From the NCBI GenBank assembly GCA_029259595.1, contig JAJDEW010000129.1, positions 1-64,000 on the forward strand: 64,000 nucleotides of DNA, read 5' to 3'. Position 1 is the stretch's first letter. Every line of letters begins with the position of its first letter. A model generated the notes under the pieces. The model was not told where the DNA came from. It was given only the letters and a program-made list of their open reading frames with translations, and ran no database searches. Source of the DNA: Planctomycetota bacterium. GTDB lineage: Bacteria > Planctomycetota > UBA1135 > GCA-002686595. Made by a program: the position numbers and the translations under genes. Below are positions 34,962-43,452 of this stretch, one piece after another.

Positions 34962-34990
34962 ATGGTAGCGCGGAGATCGGCGACGACGAG
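34962..34990 (-). promoter_or_regulatory. -35/-10-like promoter of TDO gene, leaderless position
   Basis: On the minus strand CTCGTC (34985-34990) precedes TACCAT (34962-34967) by 17 nt, and TACCAT ends 9 nt before the ATG at 34952. There is no ribosome-binding site. Confidence 0.4.
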
Positions 34991-35136
34991 TGTGGCGACC
35001 CGCGAGCCGCCCATCCGTGCCCACCTGGCAGGCGGCGCGCGGCTCGAAGGCCGCCCCCCTGGTGGCGGCCGGGCCTGCCAGGCTCTTGCGAGCGGCGCGC
35101 GGAAACGTCCGTCCCCAACGCGTCCGAGGCACGTTT

Positions 35137-35967
35137 CTAGCCCTCGGCTCGCCTTCCCGGCGAGGCCTTGGATTGCTTGCCGGTCGCGGGCTCTCGCCGG
35201 AACCAGGCCCCCGGCGTCGTCCCCAGCAAACGCTTGAACATGGCGATGAAGGCGCTCGTGCTCTCATACCCGATCGCGAGCCCGGCTGCCGTGACGGAGT
35301 CTCCAACGGCGAGCCGCTCGAGCGCGTGCAGGGCCTTGACCTTCTGCAGCCAACGCCCGAAGGAAAGTCCCGTCTCCTGCCGAAAAAGGCGCTCGATCGT
35401 CCGCGCACTGGCTCCGCTTCCGATGGCGAGATCGGCGATCGAAGCGGACGCGGCCAAGTCCATGCGAACGCGCTCCACCACGCGACGCGCGCGCTCGTCG
35501 ACCGGATAACGGACCTGCAGGGGAGCAAAGGGCAAGTCCTGGATTTGGTCTGCCAGGACGCCGGCGAGCCGCACGTCCACGGGCGCGTCGTCGCGCAGCA
35601 TGCCGCGTCCCACGATCGCAAGGACCAGCTCGCGCAGCAGGGGCGAGACCTGAATGACGCAGCACTCGTGCGGCAGCTCCGCGAATCCGGGTCGCAGGTA
35701 GACCGCCCGCATGCGGACCCGGCCCGTGGTCCGGACCTCGTGCACAAAGCCGGCCGGAATCCAAACCGCGCGCTGGGGCGGCACCACCCAAGCCCCGCGG
35801 TCGGTCGTGACGGTCAGGACCCCCTCGGTCGCGTAGACGAGCTGCGACCAGGGATGCGCATGCGGCTCGAGACGCTGCCCCGAGGGCAGGCGCAGGGCCA
35901 GGGAGCGCACGACGAGATGGGCTTCCCCTTCGTCGATCGTCGGCTCCGCTTGTCGGTTTGGCGACAT
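35137..35967 (-). CDS. AraC-family transcriptional regulator with cupin sensor domain
   Basis: A 276-aa protein. The N-terminal cupin-like domain ('EPHAHPWSQLVYATEGVLTV', 'VVPPQRAVWIPAGFVHEVRT') precedes an AraC-type DNA-binding domain with two HTH units ('SIADLAIGSGASARTIERLF' and 'TAAGLAIGYESTSAFIAMFK', then 'LLGTTPGAWFRRE'). The length and layout fit the AraC subfamily whose members often control a neighbouring divergent gene. Here the divergent genes are the VOC/NTF2/membrane-peptide operon at 36037. The ATG at 35967 is preceded at 8 nt by TATTCT. Confidence 0.92.
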   Translation of the reverse strand: MSPNRQAEPTIDEGEAHLVVRSLALRLPSGQRLEPHAHPWSQLVYATEGVLTVTTDRGAWVVPPQRAVWIPAGFVHEVRTTGRVRMRAVYLRPGFAELPHECCVIQVSPLLRELVLAIVGRGMLRDDAPVDVRLAGVLADQIQDLPFAPLQVRYPVDERARRVVERVRMDLAASASIADLAIGSGASARTIERLFRQETGLSFGRWLQKVKALHALERLAVGDSVTAAGLAIGYESTSAFIAMFKRLLGTTPGAWFRREPATGKQSKASPGRRAEG

Positions 35968-35975
35968 CACTTGAC

Positions 35976-35981
35976 AGAATA
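35976..35981 (-). promoter_or_regulatory. -10-like element, araC-type gene, leaderless position
   Basis: On the minus strand TATTCT ends 8 nt before the ATG at 35967. The plus strand here also reads TTGACA (35971-35976), which overlaps this element and could be a -35 for the opposite direction. Confidence 0.4.
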
Positions 35982-36008
35982 GCGCAAGACGACACATGCG
36001 GCCCCCTC

Positions 36009-36014
36009 TAGAAT
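36009..36014 (+). promoter_or_regulatory. -10-like element TAGAAT of VOC operon
   Basis: TAGAAT ends 22 nt before the ATG at 36037, which also has AAGGAG as ribosome-binding site. A consensus TTGACA lies at 35971-35976 but is 32 nt away, too far for a normal pair. Confidence 0.35.
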
Positions 36015-36036
36015 CGGCGCATCAAGGAGATCCCCC

Positions 36037-36411
36037 ATGCCCAACGACATCGCCCACTTCGCCATCCACGCCGACGACTGCCAGCGCGCCAAGCGCTTCT
36101 ACGAGACCACCTTCGGGTGGACCTTCGAACCCTGGGGGCCCCCGAACTTCTGGCGCATCCACACGAGCCCTGGGGCGCTCCACGGAGCGCTCCAGGAGCG
36201 TCGTGCGCCGGTCCAGGGCCAGGGCATGATCGGATTCGAGTGCTCCATCTCGGTCGCTGATGTCCATGCCACGGCCCGCGCGATCGAGAAGAACGGCGGG
36301 ACGCTGACGATGGAGCCCTTCGAGATCGAAGGGGTTGGAACGCTGGTGATGTTCCAGGACACCGAGGGCAACGTCGTCGGCGCCATGCAATACGTGGAGG
36401 GAGTTCGATGA
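36037..36411 (+). CDS. VOC (glyoxalase/bleomycin-resistance fold) family protein
   Basis: A 124-aa protein with one VOC module: two beta-alpha-beta-beta-beta units starting 'DIAHFAIHADDCQRAKRFYE' and 'FECSISVADVHATARAIEKN', and 'MFQDTEGNVVGAMQY' with Glu/Asn in the usual metal-ligand strand. VOC proteins of this predicted-enzyme subtype are often uncharacterised. AAGGAG lies 7-12 nt upstream. First gene of a three-gene operon; its last codons overlap the next ATG by 4 nt (ATGA). Divergent from the AraC regulator, which probably controls it (inference). Confidence 0.9.
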   Translation: MPNDIAHFAIHADDCQRAKRFYETTFGWTFEPWGPPNFWRIHTSPGALHGALQERRAPVQGQGMIGFECSISVADVHATARAIEKNGGTLTMEPFEIEGVGTLVMFQDTEGNVVGAMQYVEGVR

Positions 36412-36938
36412 GATGGCTCGCACGAACCCGTCGAGGGGCGCCACTGGTCCTGCTCGCCGCACTGCTCCCCGGCCTCACAAGCGGCTCGACACACAAGCCA
36501 GGATCCCAGGTCGCCGCGAGCGGGTCGGAACAGGCCGTGACGGAGGTCGAGGCCTTCCTCGTCGACTACATCGCTGCTCTGGAAGCCCGCGACGAAGACG
36601 CCGTCCGCGCACTCCTGAACGCCGATGGACGCTTCGCCTGGTTTACCGACGGCGTGCGCTCCTACGCCAGCCCCGACGACGTCCTGTCCGGGATGAGACG
36701 CTTCGCGGACATCGCCTTCGTGACCGAGCTGTCGAAGGTCCAGGTCTTGCCGCTCGGACAGGGCCTGGCCTCCGCCAGCGCGCACTTTCGCACCGAACTG
36801 ACCTTCCCCGACGCCCCTGCGTTCACCTACGGCGGTGTGATCACGTGGTTGCTCGAGAAGCCCTCGCCCGGGCTGGGCTGGACCGTCCTCCTGGGGCACA
36901 CCTCGACTCCCGGCGGCCCGCCCGTCAGAAACGATTGA
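36408..36938 (+). CDS. Exported NTF2-like (SnoaL/DUF4440-type) protein
   Basis: A 176-aa protein with an N-terminal signal peptide ('GAPLVLLAALLPGLTSGST'). The NTF2-like cone fold is indicated by 'VEAFLVDYIAALEARDEDAV', 'DGRFAWFTDGVRSYASPDDV' and a beta-rich C-terminal half ('SASAHFRTELTF', 'LGWTVLLGHTSTPG'). Such domains bind or convert small molecules. The ATG overlaps the VOC stop by 4 nt, and the stop overlaps the next gene's TTG start by 4 nt, so all three are translationally coupled. The exported location separates it from the VOC partner. Function unknown. Confidence 0.85.
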   Translation: MRWLARTRRGAPLVLLAALLPGLTSGSTHKPGSQVAASGSEQAVTEVEAFLVDYIAALEARDEDAVRALLNADGRFAWFTDGVRSYASPDDVLSGMRRFADIAFVTELSKVQVLPLGQGLASASAHFRTELTFPDAPAFTYGGVITWLLEKPSPGLGWTVLLGHTSTPGGPPVRND

Positions 36939-37138
36939 AGAAGCTGGCCAGGCTGCCTCGCTTCATCCTCCTCGCCATTCTGGCGCTCGGGAGTGTGGTC
37001 AGCGGCCTGAGGTTTTGGACCGCGGCCCGCGCGGACGGCTTCACGGTCGCCACGTGGACCCAGCTCCTGCTGTGCCTCTTCCTGGGCGCCTTGTTCCTGG
37101 GCCGACTTCCTACGAACCGGCGGCGAAACTGCGGGTGA
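36935..37138 (+). CDS. Small two-helix membrane protein
   Basis: A 67-aa product from a TTG start (36935-36937) that overlaps the upstream TGA as TTGA. Two hydrophobic helices ('FILLAILALGSVVSGLRFW' and 'LLLCLFLGALFLG') are separated by a short polar stretch, with a basic C-terminal tail. It has no homology I recognise. The tight overlap argues that it is real and translated together with the NTF2-like gene. Confidence 0.6.
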   Translation: MKKLARLPRFILLAILALGSVVSGLRFWTAARADGFTVATWTQLLLCLFLGALFLGRLPTNRRRNCG

Positions 37139-37234
37139 CGACGATCTCCCGATCGCCGTGGGAGGCCAGGGTCAACGATCGAGTCATGGCGCAGGAGGCG
37201 GGCGGTTGGTGATTCGGTTGCCTGGGGCAGCCGT

Positions 37235-38740
37235 TCAGCCGCCCGCGTCTTCCAGCACCAGCTCGTAGAGCAACGGCCGGACCGCGTCGGCGGGGATCGG
37301 GGCGAGGCGCAGGGGTTGGCGGCGCAGGAGCTCTTCGAAGCGCTCGTGGGAGGCCGGGCGCTCCTCGGCGTCGAGGAAGTCGGCGTCGAGGAACACCCGC
37401 GAGCCGTTTTGCAGGAAGGTGCGCGCGACCCCCAGGTTGTGGAGGGCTTCCTTCTCCCAGCCCGAGCGCGGGACCATCTCGAACTCGCGGTTGAGGTCGA
37501 CCTGGCGCGTGCGCGTGCGCGAGAGCTCGCCGTACTTCAAGGCGTGGAAGCGCGCCAGCGAGCGGGTGAAGACGAGGCTCCCGGGCGGCGTGTGCGGTTC
37601 GACCAAGGTCACCCATTCGCGCGCGTCCAGCTCGTTCTCGGCCCGCGACCAGCGCATCGCACCGGAGAGGGCTTGCAGGAGGACGAACGAAACCAATGCC
37701 GCCGGACCGAACTTGCGCCAGGAAGGACGGGTCACGAGCTCGTTCCAGCTGTCTGCGGCAGCCAGCACGAAGAGCGGATAGAACGACAGGAAGTAGGCGC
37801 CGCCTTCGCGGATGCCGCCCTCGGGCAGGACCACGACGTAGGGCAACAACGCGAGCAGCGCCGGCCAATGCAGCGCCGCACGGCCTCTGGCGCTCAGGGC
37901 GATCAGCGGGCAGATGACGAGCAAGCCGGCCGGCTGCAGGAGCTCGGCGTCCAGGAAGTTCGCGATCTCGGCCGGGCCGTAGAAGCGACCGCCCTGGATC
38001 TTGTCGATATACTTGCGCCCGAAGACGCCGAGCGCCTGCAGCGGGTTGCTGCGGCTCAGCCCTTCTTCGTTGCCGGAGTAGATCCAGAAGACGCCGAGCG
38101 CGAGCACGAACAGTGCGCCGTGGGCCGCGAGCACCGCTCGCCAGGGCAGGCCGCGCAGGCCGAGTCCCTTCGGCTCGACGTCCTCGTCCACGGAATCCCC
38201 GCGACCGCGCGCGAGCAAGGCGAGTCCGGGCAGCAGGAGCACCGTCGTCAGGTGCGAGAGCAGCGCGAGCGCACAGGCCGCGTAGAGGAGCGCCAGGGCC
38301 CGCCCCCTTCGGCACGAGCGCGCGCGCCACGCGAGCAGCGTGGCCGCCGTCGCCCCCAGGAGCTGGATCCCGTGCACCTCGACGCAGGTCGAGAAGAACC
38401 ACACGCCGGGGGTGACGATGAAGAAGGCCGACCACGAGACGACCGACAGGGGCGTGGATCCGAGTCGCTGCAGTCCGCGCGCCAACAGGCCCGCCGCGCC
38501 CGCGCCACACAGGGCCGAGAACCAGCCGAGCGCGGTGAAGGCCGACCAGCCGAAGAGCGGCTCGAAGGCCCGGTGGAAGGCCCAACCCGCGGGGATGTAG
38601 AGCGCGTTGTAGTAGGGCTTCGGCCCCGCCGCGACCTTCGCCGAGAGGTACACGCCATCGGAAAAGGGCGTGCTCTGGATCGTGGCGGCGAAGAGCGCGA
38701 AGGCGGCCACGCAGACGATGAGAGGAAGGAAGCGGGACAA
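37235..38740 (-). CDS. Polytopic membrane protein, glycosyltransferase-39-like
   Basis: A 501-aa protein from a TTG start at 38740, with AGAGGG 4 nt upstream; earlier in-frame sequence looks non-coding. About nine to eleven hydrophobic helices fill residues 5-360 ('FLPLIVCVAAFALFAATIQS', 'ALGWFSALCGAGAAGLL', 'VFVLALGVFWIYSGNE'). A soluble C-terminal region (about 370-501) follows. The first loop 'STPFSDGVYLSAKV' and 'YIPAGWAFHRAFEPLFGW' resemble GT39/DUF2723-type enzymes that use lipid-linked sugars. No decisive catalytic residue is visible, so a glycosyltransferase role is tentative. Monocistronic. Confidence 0.7.
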   Translation of the reverse strand: MSRFLPLIVCVAAFALFAATIQSTPFSDGVYLSAKVAAGPKPYYNALYIPAGWAFHRAFEPLFGWSAFTALGWFSALCGAGAAGLLARGLQRLGSTPLSVVSWSAFFIVTPGVWFFSTCVEVHGIQLLGATAATLLAWRARSCRRGRALALLYAACALALLSHLTTVLLLPGLALLARGRGDSVDEDVEPKGLGLRGLPWRAVLAAHGALFVLALGVFWIYSGNEEGLSRSNPLQALGVFGRKYIDKIQGGRFYGPAEIANFLDAELLQPAGLLVICPLIALSARGRAALHWPALLALLPYVVVLPEGGIREGGAYFLSFYPLFVLAAADSWNELVTRPSWRKFGPAALVSFVLLQALSGAMRWSRAENELDAREWVTLVEPHTPPGSLVFTRSLARFHALKYGELSRTRTRQVDLNREFEMVPRSGWEKEALHNLGVARTFLQNGSRVFLDADFLDAEERPASHERFEELLRRQPLRLAPIPADAVRPLLYELVLEDAGG

Positions 38741-38988
38741 GGGGCCCTCTCTACCCGATCGACGGCCGGCGCGCGAGCCCCGTAGGGGTCCGCCGAGCCG
38801 GTCTTCGGATGCCCGGGCATCGACATCCACCGGGGCGCAACAGCGGGAAGCGCTGGCGAATCCGTGAATTCGACGAAGCGTACAGGTGCCACGCCGCGGT
38901 TGGCGGAATCGTCCCGGCACCGGAGGACATCCTCGAACCTCGCGCACGACGCTCCCACGCGCTCCCCGGCGGAAAGTCCCGCGCGCGG

Positions 38989-39017
38989 CTCGACCCGCGC
39001 GACCTTCGGCATAGAAT
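38989..39017 (+). promoter_or_regulatory. bioB promoter, leaderless position
   Basis: CTCGAC (38989-38994), a 17-nt spacer and TAGAAT (39012-39017) that ends 8 nt before the bioB ATG at 39026. There is no ribosome-binding site. The predicted transcript begins at or within 2 nt of the start codon. Confidence 0.5.
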
Positions 39018-39025
39018 CCGCCACC

Positions 39026-39994
39026 ATGGCCACCACGACCGATTCCGCCGTCCGCGCGAAGACGACCGTCGACGAGGTCGCAGCGCTCCTCGCGCGGCCC
39101 TTGTTCGAGCTCCTGTTCGAGGCCGCGAGCGTGCACCGCCGGCACCACGACCCGAACAAGGTCCAGTGTTCGCAGCTCATGAACATCAAGACGGGCGGCT
39201 GTCCGGAAGACTGCTCGTATTGCTCGCAGAGCGCGCACTATGCCACCGCGGTCGAGCGCGAGCCGATGCAGGCGGTCGACGAAGTCGTGGCCGATGCACG
39301 TCGCGCGCGAGAGAACGGTGCGGATCGCTTCTGCATGGGCGCGGCCTGGCGCGAGGTGCGCGACGGCGCCGAGTTCGACCGCGTGCTCGAGATGGTGCGC
39401 GAGGTGAAGGAGCTCGGGCTCGAGACCTGCGTCACGCTCGGGATGCTGAACGACGATCAAGCGCGACGCCTCAAGGAGGCCGGGCTCGACTACTACAACC
39501 ACAACCTCGACACGGGTCGCAGCCATTACGACGCGATCATCTCGACGCGCACGCTCGACGATCGGCTGCGCACGGTCGAGTCGGTGCGACGCGCCGGCGT
39601 CAGCGTGTGTTGCGGCGGCATTCTCGGCATGGGCGAGTCGCAGACGGCGCGCGCCGAGCTCCTTGCCGAGCTGGCCGGGCTCGATCCGCAGCCCGAGAGC
39701 GTTCCGATCAACGCCCTGGTCCCGGTCGAGGGGACGCCTCTGGCCGACGTGCAGCCGCTCGACTGGACGGACATGGTCCGCACGATCGCCGCCGCGCGCA
39801 TCCTGATGCCGCGGGCGGTGCTGCGCCTGTCCGCCGGGCGCACGGAGATGACCGAGGAGGGCCAGGCGCTGTGCCTCTTCGCCGGCGCCAACTCGATCTT
39901 CGTGGGCGACGAACTCCTGACGACGCCCAACCCGGCGCCCGCGAGCGACGCCGCGCTCTTCGCCAAGCTCGGGCTCGAAGCGCTCCAGCGCTGA
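39026..39994 (+). CDS. bioB: Biotin synthase BioB
   Basis: A 322-aa radical-SAM enzyme that inserts sulfur into dethiobiotin. The 4Fe-4S radical-SAM motif CxxxCxxC is at C59, C63 and C66 ('[13 protein letters not shown]'). Further BioB hallmarks: 'FCMGAAWRE', 'CVTLGML', 'YYNHNLDT', '[11 protein letters not shown]' and 'LSAGRTEM' with the Arg ligand of the 2Fe-2S cluster region. The ATG at 39026 matches the expected N-terminus; frames further upstream are not conserved. It stands alone, 13 kb from bioFD-bioA. Confidence 0.97.
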   Translation: MATTTDSAVRAKTTVDEVAALLARPLFELLFEAASVHRRHHDPNKVQCSQLMNIKTGGCPEDCSYCSQSAHYATAVEREPMQAVDEVVADARRARENGADRFCMGAAWREVRDGAEFDRVLEMVREVKELGLETCVTLGMLNDDQARRLKEAGLDYYNHNLDTGRSHYDAIISTRTLDDRLRTVESVRRAGVSVCCGGILGMGESQTARAELLAELAGLDPQPESVPINALVPVEGTPLADVQPLDWTDMVRTIAAARILMPRAVLRLSAGRTEMTEEGQALCLFAGANSIFVGDELLTTPNPAPASDAALFAKLGLEALQR

Positions 39995-40015
39995 ACGAGC
40001 GCCGCGGCGAGCCGT

Positions 40016-41311
40016 TCACTCGCCGTACGCGAGCGCGGCCTCCAGGACCGGGTCGCGACCCTCGAACCAGTCGCGCGACGTCAACGCTACGCGAACGTCC
40101 GGCTCGTGGGTCAGGCGCTCGTCGCCTTCTTCCGCAAAGCGGTGCAGGCGGGTCGACACGAAGATCAGCAGGTCCTTGTGATTGGGCAGGGACACCAGCG
40201 TCGCGTCGCCGTACTGGTTCGGCGCGCCGCCGGTCGATTCTCCGACGAGCATGGCGTTCGTCCGACGCTGGATCGACGTGACGAAGTTGCCCGCGGCCGA
40301 GAAGGTGTGTCGGCTGGTGAGCACGAAGAGGTGACCGGGACGGTCGAGAGTCGCGTGGCCGGCCAAGCGCTCGAGCCAGGGTCCGAAGGTCGTGTTGTCC
40401 CCGCCGCCGTTCACGCGCAGATCGAGGACCAGGCGCTCGAGCCCCTGCTCCTCGCACGTTCGCACCTGCTCCTGGACGAAGTCCGCCAAGCCCACGCCGC
40501 GCCCATCGTCGGATTGAATCGCGGCGTAGCGGACGTAGAGCGCGCGCGCCTCGGGCAGGACCTCCGACCAGAACGCGCGCGGGTCCGTGCGGAGCCAGCG
40601 CAGCTTCGCATCCGCGGGCGGCAGGACCGGCGGGTACGTGTTCCAGCGCGCGTAGTCCGCGATCGTCTGACCATCGAGCTGTGTCGCGTAGGTCTCCCCG
40701 TCGCGATCCCGTAGTCGCACGGACGCGCTCGCCGCCGCAGGCGTCACACCGACCGCATGCAAGAGCTCGGTCGACAGCAACATCGTCGCGAGCTTGGCCC
40801 GCAAGTCCGCCGCGTTGTCGCGTGTCAGGAGCGGCGCGACACGCCGACAGACCTCGTCGAGTTCGAGGCCTCCGATCGCGACGACTTCCATTCCTACCAA
40901 GCGCTCGTGCTCCCGCGCGGCGGCGACCACGTACCAACCATCCTCGAAACCGTAGACCTGCACGGGCAGGATCCGAAAGCCGGTCGGCCAGACGGCGGTG
41001 TGCCCGTCGCGACCCTCGCGCGCGATCCGCGCCACGAGCCGCATCAGCTCGACCACGATCGCGTCGTCGGAAAGCTCCGGAAGGCGACCCAGAAGCTCGT
41101 CCACCGCGACGGCGAACTCGTCCTCGGGAATCCCGAACCACGGATCGGGATGCAGCCGCACGAGCTCGTCCACCAGGAAGAGCACGTCCTCCTGCCAGGC
41201 ATCGACGCGGTCCTGGTCGGCACGGGCGTCGGCCGCACGGGCAGGCGAAAGGGAGGCCGGCAGGAGCGCGAGCAGGGTGAAGGCGAGGGCGGTCAGAGGG
41301 TTCGAGGGCAT
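40016..41311 (-). CDS. Exported S41-family-like serine protease
   Basis: A 431-aa protein with a signal peptide ('ALAFTLLALLPASLSPARAA', cleavage near ARA/AD). The N-terminal helical region ('FLVDELVRLHPDPWFGIPED') resembles tail-specific protease caps. The C-terminal catalytic part has 'GLERLVLDLRVNGGGDNTTF', 'LTSRHTFSAAGNFV' where Ser is the candidate nucleophile, and 'GESTGGAPNQYGD', all typical of peptidase S41/C-terminal processing proteases. It lacks a clear PDZ domain between cap and core. A GGAGAG ribosome-binding site precedes the ATG. Probable role: periplasmic or secreted protein processing. Confidence 0.85.
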   Translation of the reverse strand: MPSNPLTALAFTLLALLPASLSPARAADARADQDRVDAWQEDVLFLVDELVRLHPDPWFGIPEDEFAVAVDELLGRLPELSDDAIVVELMRLVARIAREGRDGHTAVWPTGFRILPVQVYGFEDGWYVVAAAREHERLVGMEVVAIGGLELDEVCRRVAPLLTRDNAADLRAKLATMLLSTELLHAVGVTPAAASASVRLRDRDGETYATQLDGQTIADYARWNTYPPVLPPADAKLRWLRTDPRAFWSEVLPEARALYVRYAAIQSDDGRGVGLADFVQEQVRTCEEQGLERLVLDLRVNGGGDNTTFGPWLERLAGHATLDRPGHLFVLTSRHTFSAAGNFVTSIQRRTNAMLVGESTGGAPNQYGDATLVSLPNHKDLLIFVSTRLHRFAEEGDERLTHEPDVRVALTSRDWFEGRDPVLEAALAYGE

Positions 41312-41567
41312 GGGGGGGTCTCTCCTCGGGACCCCGCGCGGGCGAGACCTCGCGCGGGGGCGGGCCGGGCTCGCTCAGAACGCACGGCGCCGACGGAGAG
41401 TCCTTGGGAATCCGCGTGGAGGCGTTTCGCCGCCGACGCGGCCCCGACAGAGCTCCCGGCGCGCGTGCTGTAACATCGTTGCGTTCCTTCCAGGGACTGG
41501 ATGGCGCAAGGGCGCGACAACACGCCCGGCCGCGGTCCAAGGCCACGGAAACACCGAGGAGCAGATC

Positions 41568-43139
41568 ATGAGCGCGATGGAAATCGATGCGGCGCACGAA
41601 ACGGCGGACAGGACTCCGGGTCGGAGGGCCTTTCTGGCCCAGGTCGGCGGCGGGATGCTCGTCGCGACGCTCGGGAGCGGGCTTGCGCGTCGCTTCGGCG
41701 CCAGCCCGGCCGCGTCCTGGCTCGAGGCCGACGATCCGTTGGCCTTCGGCCGCTTCGGACCGTGGGTCGAGCTCCTGACCGACACGCCGCTCGAGCACCT
41801 GCAGCCGAAGGTGGTGGCGCTCCTGCGGGAAGGCGTCGCGCCCGCGGACCTCGTCGGGGCCGCGGCGCTCGCCAACGCGCGCGCCTTCGGCGGTGAAGAT
41901 TACCTCGGCTACCACGCCTACATGGCGCTCGTCCCCGCCCTCGAGATGTCGCGCGAGCTGCCGGCCGCGGAGGCAGCGCTCCCGCTCTTGAAGGTCCTGG
42001 TTCGCAACACCGCCCGCATCCAGGGTTCGGAGCACGATCGCGCTCCGACGCTCACGCATGCGCCGCGCCCCTACGACGGGGCGCAGGCCGTCGACGCGCG
42101 CTTCCTGGTCGCGCGGGTCCGCGCGCGCGAGCTCGACACGGCCGAGGCCGCCTTCGACACACTCGTGACGGCCGATCCGAGCCGGGCCTTCGAGGCGCTC
42201 CTGCCGGCCGTCAATCAAGAGGTCGACGTGCATCGCGTCGTCTTGGCCTGGCGCGCATGGGACATCCTGCGCTTGACGGGCGCCGAGCACGCGCGCGTCC
42301 TCTTGCGCCAGGTGCTGCGCCAGTGCATCGACCGCGAGTCCCACATCAAGCGCCGCGCCGTGTGCGACGACCTGCCGCAGGTCCTCGACGCGACCGGGGT
42401 CCTTGCGGCGCCGCTCGGCACGCGCCGGATGCCGGACGCGCAGCTCGACGCCTTCGCCCACGAGCTGGTCGCTTCCGACCGGCGAACCGCGGCCACGTCG
42501 ACCGCCGCCGCGCTGGTCGAGGGCTTCGCGCCCGACGACCTGGGGCAGGCACACTCGCTCGCGACGACCTTGCTCATGCTGCGCCAGCGCGGGCGCCCGG
42601 ATGCGAACGATTCGAAGCGTCCGCGCGGCAGCGTGCACGGCGCCGGAACGGGCGTGCACGCGTCCGACACGGCGGCCGCCTGGCGTGGGATCGCGCGCGC
42701 GGGCAGCGAGCAGCAAACGAAGCTCGCGCTGGTCTCCGGAGGCTACTACGTCGGCGGCCAGTCCGGCGACGTGGGTGAGCCGCTCGCGATCGCCGAACCG
42801 GCTAGCGAGCTCGCGACCGGTTCGGAAGCCGAGCTGATCGCGACGCTGTCCGAAGCCGTCGAGCGCGGCGACCAGCTGCACGCGGCCGCGGCCGCCCACG
42901 CCTTCGCCTCGAGCGCGCGTGAGCTGCGCCCCATGCTGGACGTCCTGCTCGCGAACTGCGTCGCCAGCGACGGCGCCTTGCATGCGGAGAAGTACTACCG
43001 CACGCAGACCGAAGCCCTGACAGGCGACCGGCCGGCCTTCCGTCCCCTGCACGCCGCCGCCCTCGCCCGCGTCTGCGCCAGCCAGAGCGGCATCGAAGCG
43101 GACGGCCGAGCGCAGGCGCTCGAGCTGCTGCGCGGCTAG
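41568..43139 (+). CDS. Tat-exported protein of unknown function
   Basis: A 523-aa protein starting at the ATG at 41568, with GAGGAG upstream. The N-terminus has a twin-arginine signal ('GRRAFLAQVGGGMLVATLGSG'), which predicts export of a folded, possibly cofactor-carrying protein. The rest is Ala/Leu-rich and helical, with 'EDYLGYHAYMALVPALEMS' and several His residues ('VNQEVDVHRVVLAWRAWDIL', 'HAAAAAHAFASSARELRPM'). I do not recognise the family. Its TAG stop lies inside the left arm of the palindromic element at 43136-43253, so insertion of that element may have set the present C-terminus. Confidence 0.8.
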   Translation: MSAMEIDAAHETADRTPGRRAFLAQVGGGMLVATLGSGLARRFGASPAASWLEADDPLAFGRFGPWVELLTDTPLEHLQPKVVALLREGVAPADLVGAAALANARAFGGEDYLGYHAYMALVPALEMSRELPAAEAALPLLKVLVRNTARIQGSEHDRAPTLTHAPRPYDGAQAVDARFLVARVRARELDTAEAAFDTLVTADPSRAFEALLPAVNQEVDVHRVVLAWRAWDILRLTGAEHARVLLRQVLRQCIDRESHIKRRAVCDDLPQVLDATGVLAAPLGTRRMPDAQLDAFAHELVASDRRTAATSTAAALVEGFAPDDLGQAHSLATTLLMLRQRGRPDANDSKRPRGSVHGAGTGVHASDTAAAWRGIARAGSEQQTKLALVSGGYYVGGQSGDVGEPLAIAEPASELATGSEAELIATLSEAVERGDQLHAAAAAHAFASSARELRPMLDVLLANCVASDGALHAEKYYRTQTEALTGDRPAFRPLHAAALARVCASQSGIEADGRAQALELLRG

Positions 43140-43253
43140 TGGGGTGATGCAATCCTTCGCGACATGGATCCACGAAAGCGCGTCGTCGCTGCGCCTTGCC
43201 ATGAACGCAAGGCCACCAAGCAGAGGAAGCGAATGATTGCGTCACCCCACTAG
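43136..43253. mobile_element. 118-bp MITE-like palindromic element
   Basis: The left end CTAGTGGGGTGATGCAATC... and the right end, read as reverse complement (CTAGTGGGGTGACGCAATC...), match at 23 of 25 positions. Both ends have TA inside CTAG, as expected for TA-target Tc1/mariner-IS630 elements. The interior (about 68 bp) also has a small inner palindrome (CCTTG...CAAGG) and no transposase, fitting a non-autonomous MITE or REP-like element. The left end supplies the TAG stop of the Tat protein gene. An alternative reading is a large bidirectional terminator. Confidence 0.65.
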
Positions 43254-43442
43254 GAACACGTCGAACAAGTCGGTCCTGCGCTGCTGCTCGGACGCGCGCG
43301 GGACTTCGTCGAGTGCCGGCTGCTGTCTCCTGCAGCCCATGGACGCCCCGCAAGGCGCCTGTTGAGTTCCCGGACGGGCTGCTTAGGATCCCGGCATGAG
43401 AACGAGTGCGAGAGCAGGGACTGTGCGACCGGAGGCCTGGGT
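43140..43442. other. Intergenic region upstream of mscS
   Basis: Contains most of the MITE-like palindrome (to 43253), about 105 nt of unremarkable sequence, a sigma-70-like promoter at 43362-43389 and the start of a possible 18-codon leader ORF at 43396. Confidence 0.6.
43362..43389 (+). promoter_or_regulatory. Promoter TTGAGT-N16-TAGGAT upstream of mscS
   Basis: TTGAGT (43362-43367) and TAGGAT (43384-43389) are 16 nt apart. TAGGAT ends 6 nt before an ATG at 43396, the first codon of a short ORF rather than of mscS itself. Confidence 0.55.
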
Positions 43443-43452
43443 GTGCTCTTGA
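43396..43452 (+). CDS. Possible 18-aa leader peptide overlapping mscS start
   Basis: ATG at 43396, 6 nt after a -10 element, opens an 18-codon frame (MRTSARAGTVRPEAWVCS) that ends at a TGA (43450-43452). It overlaps the GTG start of mscS (43443) by 10 nt in another frame. Such an arrangement could couple mscS translation to a leaderless upstream ORF. It may equally be chance. Confidence 0.3.
   Translation: MRTSARAGTVRPEAWVCS

Noticed and set aside
35971-35999. Consensus TTGACA as -35 of the VOC operon
   Set aside because: The TAGAAT -10 candidate is 32 nt away, and the 16-18 nt position holds no -10-like sequence (ACATGC). It may be coincidence, or part of an operator for the AraC regulator.
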